NCBI GenBank assembly: GCA_963971425.1
Contig: OZ020519.1
Coordinates: 5,782,028-5,846,027, forward strand
Source of the DNA: Bryoerythrophyllum caledonicum
Lineage: Eukaryota > Streptophyta > Bryopsida > Pottiales > Pottiaceae
DNA length: 64,000 bases
Direction of reading: 5' to 3'
The notes beneath the pieces are model-generated. The model worked only from the letters and a program-made list of their open reading frames with translations. It was not told the DNA's origin and did no database searches. Position numbers and translations under genes: made by a program. Every line of letters starts with the position of its first letter. Position 1 is the stretch's first letter. Below, in pieces: positions 56,366 through 64,000 of the stretch.

Positions 56366-57564
56366 CATTTGTTCAACCAGATGTTCCTTGGGATATGAAA
56401 ACCACCTAAAATATCCTTCTATGATAATAGTTCTTGATTTTGAATCCTTATTTTCAAATCTAGTTTTTTCTATCTCTTTCATTAATAATTTAATGAGTTT
56501 AATTTCATGCCATTTTGCATCCCTGTAAAGTGAAAGTAACCTTCTCATTTGTACCCCTAAGTCATCTAATGACTCCATAAGTCAAATAAATAAAATTTGA
56601 AATTCATTTATTGGAATGGAGTCCTTTTAAAAGAAAAAAGGTTAGTAGTTCTTAATTGAAAATAAGATTCCCTATATTTGTGAATAGAGGTGTTTAGTGA
56701 TACATGAACCATTCATATGGTCTAAGGACGTTAACCAGGTTTTCGTTGTGAAAAACAGATTGAATCCCCATTCATTTGATAGTTGTTGACACAGAGGTTA
56801 GACAATTTCACCCTAGTTCCTACAACAGAAAATTCAGGACATCACGTTCTGGGTGATCCAGTTGAAGAAGCCAACGTCCTCAGACCTGGTTATTGTCCTT
56901 AGGCCTGGTTTAAGAACGCCGAAGGATTGTTAAAAAATAGAACATTTCCAAATACCGTACGCTACGGTTAGTTTCGGCAGGCAACTGCCGAAGCATTTAT
57001 TTTTTTCTGTCACATTGATTCGACACAATGGATATCACATAGGTATTGCATGAGTATCACCTAGATCTTGCACGGGTGTCACCTTGGTATTACATAGGTA
57101 TCGCCTAGCCAAATCTCTTGAAATTTCCAAAATTTTGGACAAGTCCCCATTTTGAATTAATTATGTACGAAACTGACCATAGCGTAGGGTAAAGTGGGAA
57201 ATTTGTGATTTTACATCACCAAAGTTTAATTGATGGCCGTTGCCATGTCACCATATTCCCACTAATGAACAACGGGGACTCCATCTTGTCACTAGAAAGA
57301 ATGTACAAATCTATTATTATAGACATGAAATCTCTAAGATGGATATTTGTGGAGAAATTTTGGTTTTGTTTGGTTTCAAGAGAGAGCCAGAAGTGCTACA
57401 GCTCCCTAGCCTCTGCAGCCACTGAGGCTATCCACTGTACCCCTAAAAGCCCAAGTGTATCCACAAGGTATGCTTTGGATTTTGGGCAAATACCTAAAAT
57501 TCAAAAAAATAAATTATTGTCTTTTAAAATTCTGAGACTAGATTTTACTAGTAAGAGCTTTGTG

Positions 57565-57613
<49 letters not shown>

Positions 57614-58246
57614 TGGATTCATCATTCAAAAGTTAGTACCATTTAAAAGTCAAAATGGGGAGTCCGGGTTGTTTGAAACACGCAATTATGCAATTATGCA
57701 CTTGGCCATTTAAAAGTGCACTTGGGTACAACGGCGGCCATTGCGAACAAAAGTGGCAAAATTGAAAAAAACAAAAAAAAACAAAAAAAAATTGTTTTCC
57801 AAAGGAAAAAAAATTGACCTTCTGCAACAATATTACGTACAATCATGGTTGTTCATTTTGGAAGCAATTTATTGGCATTTTCAACTAATTTGTGGTGGCC
57901 CCTCGTTAATACTAGATAAATGTGTATTTAATATAGTTTCACAATATTTCAAAGATAGATTTGAAGGATTGTAGTATATAAACAGGAGTAATTACAAAAA
58001 ATCATACTTTATGCAAGGGTTGGCAGTTGATTAAAAGATATTCTACGTAGTACATAATGCATACAATGGTGAAAACTAAATATAGATGCTTCAACAATTG
58101 GACTTAGCACCAATAGTAAACACAACTTTACTCTAAAGGATTAATGACATAACGTCTTACATCACCCTTAGAATATACTATTCTTACACATACACTATAT
58201 ATCAATTACCATACACAACTAGTATACTCTCAAAAAGGCATACTAT
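56366..58246. other. AT-rich stretch with a (TA)n tract, no gene
   Basis: (TA)n runs at 57569-57614. A degenerate TTAA-MITE end (ACCCCTAAAAGCCCAAGTG) lies at about 57437. The longer open frames have no domain. Confidence 0.5.
57569..57614. repeat. (TA)n microsatellite
   Basis: About 23 TA units, one interrupted by TT. Confidence 0.9.
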
Positions 58247-61200
58247 CTACTCCATAGAATTTAGGGCTGCTTGCAAACGGTCGTCATCGATAGCTTTGGT
58301 TTGTATTGCAATGTACTGTAGGATGTGAGCCTTTGCCGATTGAAGAATGCGAATCTTGCTTTCAACATGCACTCTAAATACATTGCGCTTTCTCCACCCG
58401 CTGGCCCCGGACATGGTTCTTTCCACAGTCTCTACCCATGAAAAAATGCATGCATCTTTCTCTATCCAACTATGGCTCTCCCCAGATGGCTCCCAGAATG
58501 AATCCATGCAATTTGCATACCTTTGTGTAAAAGACCCATGTCCGTCAGCAACCCCCCTTTGGATGATGGGCCAATACCAACAAACCTTAATCTTAAGTCT
58601 CCATCGGTTTTTTCCTTCCTCAATCACTTTCCCCACATAGAATGGTACACCGCCTTCTATCTCTGCTCGATCAACACTCAAAGCTACAAATTGTCCACAA
58701 CGGATATCAGATTGTGGATTAAATGGTGGAAATGGGTCGTGATTACCTTCATACATTGCTCCTTCTTCAGCGCGTTCCTCAACATAGTTGCGCTTTGTTT
58801 GTTGTGCCCTACGCACTGCTTGAACCAAAGTATCCTCGAACCAAAGTATCCTCGAGCCTCGGCATTTGGAAGCATGGCCACTACCTGCTCTACGACATTT
58901 ACCTCGCGATTTTCTTCACTCACACCATCCATTACATCCAAAGATGCGCTCCCTGTAGGTCCGGTGTTGGAGAACTCTGAAGGCCAAAACGGTGAAGTAC
59001 GATGCTCATTGCTACGATCTTTGTGTGGAAATTGAGCTAAATAGAGTTTCAATCTTTCAGCCTCTACTTTTGCCTCACGATTTTTGTCCTCATGCTGCAA
59101 CCTTTGAATGCACCTTTGTTTATATGCAATGAAGTCATCCAACGCCTTCAACTCCTGTTCGTCCGCTGCAAATATTTCCGCAAACGATGGTCGTTCATCC
59201 CTATTTGGCAACGACCTCAAAGTTTTCGTCCCTGCCTCCGGTCCCCATGGATCCTTGCAATAATGCTTGTATTGTACTCGAACCTCACCAGTCCCTTCTC
59301 GATTGTCCATATAGAATCGCATGTGGTGCGGAAATGTTATGTCCACCAATGAATCATGACCTGTCAGTAAGTGAGGAGTTATGAACAATTTCCAATCCCA
59401 TACATTCTCTAGCAGCCGGGCGCTAACACATGCCTCCGTAGGAGATGTTCCTCGTTCTATAAGACTAATCATTTCCTTCAACGAGTCCACGTCCGACCTC
59501 TTCAACGTATTTGATATACAACTGAAGCGTTGATCAATATCTTTGTGGGTATGGCCCACTATAAGAAAAGATAGTTCCACCTCCTGAAAATACCCCAATC
59601 CCACCAATGTAGCACATAGAGCAAACATATAAATGTTTTTGTTCTCACGCGTGCAGTTGTCGGCCTGAATTTGCAGTGTTGGTGGCAAAAAGCCCCTCCT
59701 CCGCAGCACATCTCCAATCACGTACAACAATGTACTCAGGACTTGATTGCTATCGTGTTTGTGGTGAGCCCCAAACCACACTTCGCAATATAAACCAATC
59801 CCATGTACAAGAGCACCACACAGATGGATCTTCACAAACCGGTGCTCAATGATCTTCACAGTCTGACGCATCCTCGGTACCATGGTCGTGTTTTGGTCCA
59901 TGCCATCCACTGTGATGCACATGTACAACTCAGGGCTAATATAACACAACCTCTTGAATATCCAATAATGCCTACGTTCTTCCATCTGGTTGCGCAGATG
60001 CAACATAAACAACTCCTTTATCTTTATCCTTGTATCCGCATTGGTGGTTCCTTCCATGACACATTTATACTCCCAACAATGATAACACTTTGAGAATCTC
60101 GAGAATGGAGGTACCTGAACGTGAAGATACTTGATGCGCCACATCCTTCGGAACGAACTCATAGAAATGGTTTCTCCATTACAAATTCTCTTGACCTCCT
60201 CGTTCACGTAGTTGAATATATCAAATTTGGCTGCATTCATAGGAAGTAGAATAAGAGGCACCACTTCGTTGTCACTCTTACGGCAAATACAACGATGAGG
60301 TTGAGGACAACCAGCTTATTCGACAAACGATTTAAAGCAAGCCTCTGCTGCAGACATTCTAGTACTCTCTCTTATCGGATCTGAAAGGGTATTGCCTTGA
60401 ATCGACGTCACTCTTCCGTATATTAGACAATCCTTCTTCAATTGCTTAAAGCGCCTCAGTGAATATCCAACCCCAAGAGCGTAGCAAGCATTGCAAACTT
60501 CTTTCCCATCTAACTTTGTTACAAACTTGTCTCGACGAGTTCCTTCCGTCCTTGTGTAAAAAGAAACCAACATATGTCTCATCCACGTACTTCGAACTGA
60601 AAAATCATTACCCCATGCACTATATCGCATGTCCAATAGATACCTTGCTGGAACGTCCCTCAAACAATTGCGTTTGCATCCTCCTTGTGCCATTACAATT
60701 TGCACGCTTCTAAACAATACCTTAGATGGTGTAGCTTCTATCAATGGTGGCTCCCTTGAATTTCTCCTTCTTCTATTTTGCATAGAATATGGACGACATG
60801 CTGGTCTAACATAAGCAAATCCATCTACATGGGGCAAATCTTGGATGTTTGAGAGAGTAAATTGGGAAAACGGCAAATTTTCATCTATGGCGTTTGAAGC
60901 ATGACTACTGCGTCGAGACCTCTGGGTGGATCCTGGTGTGTTGATGAACTCAGGAAAATCAAATTCTGGGGCCATCACTTCTGTAGGCGCTATATGTGAT
61001 CCAATCTTACCATTGACACCTGTGATATCAGGTTCTACAGCCACTACACGTAGCAAAGATCGATGCCAACGAATGATCAAGCCCATACACATGCCAAGGC
61101 GTTCTCCTACAATCTCTCCGGTCCAATGCAATGCATCATCTATCCTAGTGATACGCACCGCCACCTCCAATGGAAACAACTTCGACCCATTCAATTCCAT

Positions 61201-61470
61201 GCCACTATTGAATGCATGCTCCCTGGTTGCTAAGCCCACCACATCTCCTCTTTCTGAAAGCAATTCTACTGCCTTTTCCAATTCAGAAGTCATGATCCCA
61301 ACAGATCTCTGTTGAATTTGCCTTGCACGTGCTGCTCGTACTAATCGGGCCCCCACAGAGCTATTAGAAGGCATATTGTCCCTATCGATGTGTGGCCGTA
61401 TCAAAGGAGTCTGAATCGTGCGGCTCTCCATTGTCACTATCACAAAAATAGGAACATTATGGCTGCACAT
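58247..61470 (-). pseudogene. DDE-like domain protein (DUF7869-type), broken
   Basis: The first frame (61470-60316; probable start is the later ATG, MESRTIQTPLIRP) ends in an in-frame TAA but reads straight on in the same frame (AGCPQPHRCICRK, then the frame to 58684). The N-terminal half has Cys-rich pieces (GCKRNCLRDVPARYLL, VCNACYALGVGYSLRRFKQL). The central part has acidic residues in the order of an RNase H-like fold: CITVDGMDQNT, LQIQADNCTRENKN and VGHTHKDIDQRFS, which I associate with the DUF7869 family of transposon-like plant genes (from memory, unchecked). A frameshift near 58835, beside a 16-bp tandem duplication, carries the C-terminus into the 58828-58247 frame. Function unknown; a transposase of a poorly described element is the best guess. 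Confidence 0.6.
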
Positions 61471-61654
61471 TAGTCAAAATAGACGTACTAATTGTTAGCC
61501 TTCAAAGCACCATTCATCTGATAAAAGGTATGTTTCTAAACACATATTTACTGTTCAAAATATGATGATGATATTGGACCTTTTGATAAAAACTCCTTTG
61601 AGATGAAAAAATTAAGAATTTTTAGAACATGAACTCCTTGCATGGAGTCTTTAA

Positions 61655-63522
61655 CCCTGAAGGTACAATGACAGTGTTACACCAAAAACACTTCTAAATT
61701 ATTGGATTCCAGTGAAACGAACAAAAAAGGAAACAAAAACTTTATATCTAGTTTTGACCATAGGATCTTAATAAAGACTTATTAAAGACAACATAAACAA
61801 AATTTCATAATCTTTGACCGCACGGATTGAAAGATTATAGTGTTTGAAGTCAAGCATATGGTTCATTTACTTATCTGCGTACAGTGGATCGGCAGACTTT
61901 GACTTGACTTGGTGTCAATTTTTTTTTCTTCACAAGGTCTAAATCCATAACCATCTTGTTAACCCCTAAAGGACCACGACCTATTTCGCTCTAAAACCAG
62001 TCCAAAACTGCCACTATAAAAAAGAGACATGAAAATCATTTTTTAAAGTGAATTTTGGATTTTCAACCGTCAGATCTTAAAATAGACTTGAATATAAATA
62101 TGCCATCAAATTTTGGTTGCAATCCACCGCACGGATTGATAGATTTTAGTGTTTAAAGTCAAAACAATGGTTCATTTTCATCCCAGCGTTGAGTAGATCA
62201 GCTGACTTTGACTTCATTTTGTATCAAATTTTGGCATTGTTCAAGGTCTAAATCTTTTACCATTGTCTTAAGCATGATGTTATTTCCCAACACACCAATT
62301 TTTAGAGGTAAAAAAAGGGGTGTAGCATATTCAAAACAAGTGTGCAAGGAGTGGAGGTTCAAAAATTGCCATTTCACGTTTTATTTTTTTGTGAACTACG
62401 TATGTATTCAAATGATAATCCAAACGGTCAATAAGAAGGTGTTCACCATATATTGTTGTTGAAAAAAAAAAGTGAAAAATGTGAAGATCTCTAGGTTTTA
62501 TGTAGAAAAGATGAATTTTTTCCTTCGTTGCCCGACAATGTGTGAAAATGTTTGACTTGGAATAAAATGCCTTTTTACACTAAAGACAAGATTTTTTTTT
62601 GAAATTTCCAAAAAAGGAAATATTCTTTACATGTGTGAAAAATCTCAATGTTAATAGAAACTTTTGTCAAAAATTTTGGAGGTCCCCGAAGTCCCACTTT
62701 TGGCTTTCAGTGGTACTAACTTTCAAACCACAAATCCAAAAATAAATAAATAAATATCTCCACGCAGCTCTTATCAGATCCTATCTTGAAAAAAAAAATC
62801 AATTAAAAAGGATTTTTTTTGAATTGTAGGTACCTGCCCAAAATCCAAAATGATCCCGGGGGGACGTTTGGTCCTTTAGGGGTTAAGCATGATGTTAGTT
62901 CCTTGTACACCAATTTTTAGAGGTAGCAAAAGGGTGTAGCATATTCAAAACAACTGTGCAAGGAGTGGAAGTTCGGAATTTTCTTAATTCACACTGTAAT
63001 TTTATGTGAACTTAATATGTTTTAGATTGGTAATTCAAATGGTCAATAAGAAGGTTTACACCACATATTGTTGTGGAAAAAACAAAAAGTGGAAAATAAA
63101 TAGATATCTAGATTTTAATTGGAGAACAAGAAGTTTTTTTGGTACCTTGCTCAATATTGACTGACAATGTGTGAAAATGTTTGACTTGGGTTGGTATATT
63201 ATTTTTCACTAAAGACAAGAACTTATTTTGACAACATCTAGGGAAATAATATTACTTGCAAGTACTGAAAATCTCACATTCAACAAAGCGTCATAGCAAA
63301 AGTTTTTGGACGTGCCCGACTTGCCTACTCTCCCCATTTGAAATTCAAAACCCTAAAACTTTTTGATGAAATGTCCAATTGAGTTAAAAATTATTTTCCC
63401 ACTAAAGTCTTGGTAATGCCTTTCTATAGAAATTTTTTCAAAGAGAAATGTTGGAAATTGACACCATAAGAACCTGACCGAATTTTCAAAAAGCCAATTT
63501 TTGACACTTGATCCTTTAGGGG
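61655..63522 (+). mobile_element. TTAA-MITE, long form, interrupted by another TTAA element
   Basis: TTAA at 61651-61654 and 63523-63526. Without the inner element the copy is about 944 bp, like that at 46734. The right end reads TTTAGGGG. Confidence 0.8.
61963..62882 (+). mobile_element. TTAA element nested inside another copy
   Basis: 920 bp, ends CCCCTAAAGGACC and GGTCCTTTAGGGG, flanked by TTAA at 61959-61962 and 62883-62886. The host reads CCATCTTGTTAA-element-TTAAGCATGATGTTAG; the uninterrupted copy at about 47030-47050 reads CCATCTTGTTAAGCATGATG. Its right part matches the 214-bp short form in reverse, so the short form derives from this subfamily. Confidence 0.92.
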
Positions 63523-63526
63523 TTAA

Positions 63527-64000
63527 ATATGCTACACCACTTCTGCATTCCTAAACATTGGTGTAAAATGGAACTTCTATCATTTCTGACATGATGATAA
63601 TGAATCTAGATCATGTGTGATGCAATCTTTTGAATCCAAGTGAACTGAAACAAAAGGAATCCACTGAACCTTGGGATGAAAATGAACCATGTTGTCTACT
63701 TGTTAATACAGATACCATTGGAACTTGTTACAATCGCTAATAAAAGAAAGGGTTTGTACATCCACATAAAGGTTATTCTACAAACAACATAGTATAGAAG
63801 ATCAATGAACAATCAATCTTAAACTTGTATAAAAATAAATATTTACCTCAAGATACATTGCACGTATTAGCGGTACACCCAATGATGCTTGATGGCATTC
63901 AACAGTACATCACCATTCCATCGTTGTTGTTGAGCATGTTTTTCAACCCTTCCCACTTTACCTGCAACACATGCATAAAATTTATATGGTAAACTATGTG
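63527..64000. other. Window end, no supported gene
   Basis: AT-rich. An acceptor/donor-like pair on the minus strand at 63961 and 63847 was rejected as an exon because every frame has a stop. Confidence 0.4.

Noticed and set aside
58684-58980. 16-bp tandem duplication as sole cause of the DUF7869-type frameshift
   Set aside because: Removing one copy does not restore the downstream frame, so another change is also needed.
63847-63961. Possible minus-strand exon with AG/GT borders
   Set aside because: All three frames contain a stop.

Overview
The window looks like nuclear DNA from a streptophyte, most likely an early-diverging land plant or close relative. The evidence is four plant-type genes (small subunit of serine palmitoyltransferase, RETICULATA-related plastid protein, chalcone-isomerase-like protein, mitochondrial LpxD-like acyltransferase), canonical GT-AG introns of about 60-1,800 bp, TTTAGGG-type telomere motifs in flanks, and a large load of plant-style transposons. 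I cannot name the species. There is one 200-N assembly gap (10826-11025).

Layout. 1-760: decayed retrotransposon gag. 1.6-10.8 kb: the gene island, GC-rich exons in AT-rich flanks, with divergent ssSPT (-) and RER (+), a 181-bp CACTA-type MITE, tRNA-Ala(TGC) (-), the three-exon CHI-like gene (+), and convergent single-exon LpxD (-). About 11-18.25 kb: element A, a hAT-type transposase (+) facing a RING/coiled-coil gene (-), with GC-rich CGGACGGCC-type ends; the left end falls in the gap. About 22.3-30.75 kb: element B with the same kind of ends, holding a gene (+) whose N-terminal domain matches that of the element A RING gene, a kinase-like gene (-), and later insertions (a LINE, a foldback element, TTAA MITEs). 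32.9-41.6 kb: a 13-exon minus-strand gene joining a ParB-like domain to a C-terminal beta-class (motif IV before motif I) DNA-methyltransferase-like domain. 42.1-46.1 kb: divergently, a two-exon MULE-type transposase with a SWIM zinc finger. 46-58 kb: MITEs, a Tc1/mariner copy with four in-frame stops, a GTAC-flanked TIR element, a 5'-truncated LINE with a 15-bp target duplication, microsatellites. 58.2-61.5 kb: a broken gene of the DDE-like type I associate with DUF7869. 61.6-63.5 kb: one TTAA MITE nested in another.

How it fits together. The 2-11 kb genes are ordinary metabolic or plastid genes with no shared pathway beyond lipid and flavonoid links. The rest is mobile DNA of several ages. 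Most interesting are the spliced ParB-methyltransferase gene, next to and divergent from a MULE transposase and sharing a GC-rich palindromic repeat with it, and the domain shared by genes of elements A and B. Two interrupted/empty site pairs inside the window show directly that the commonest MITE family duplicates TTAA.
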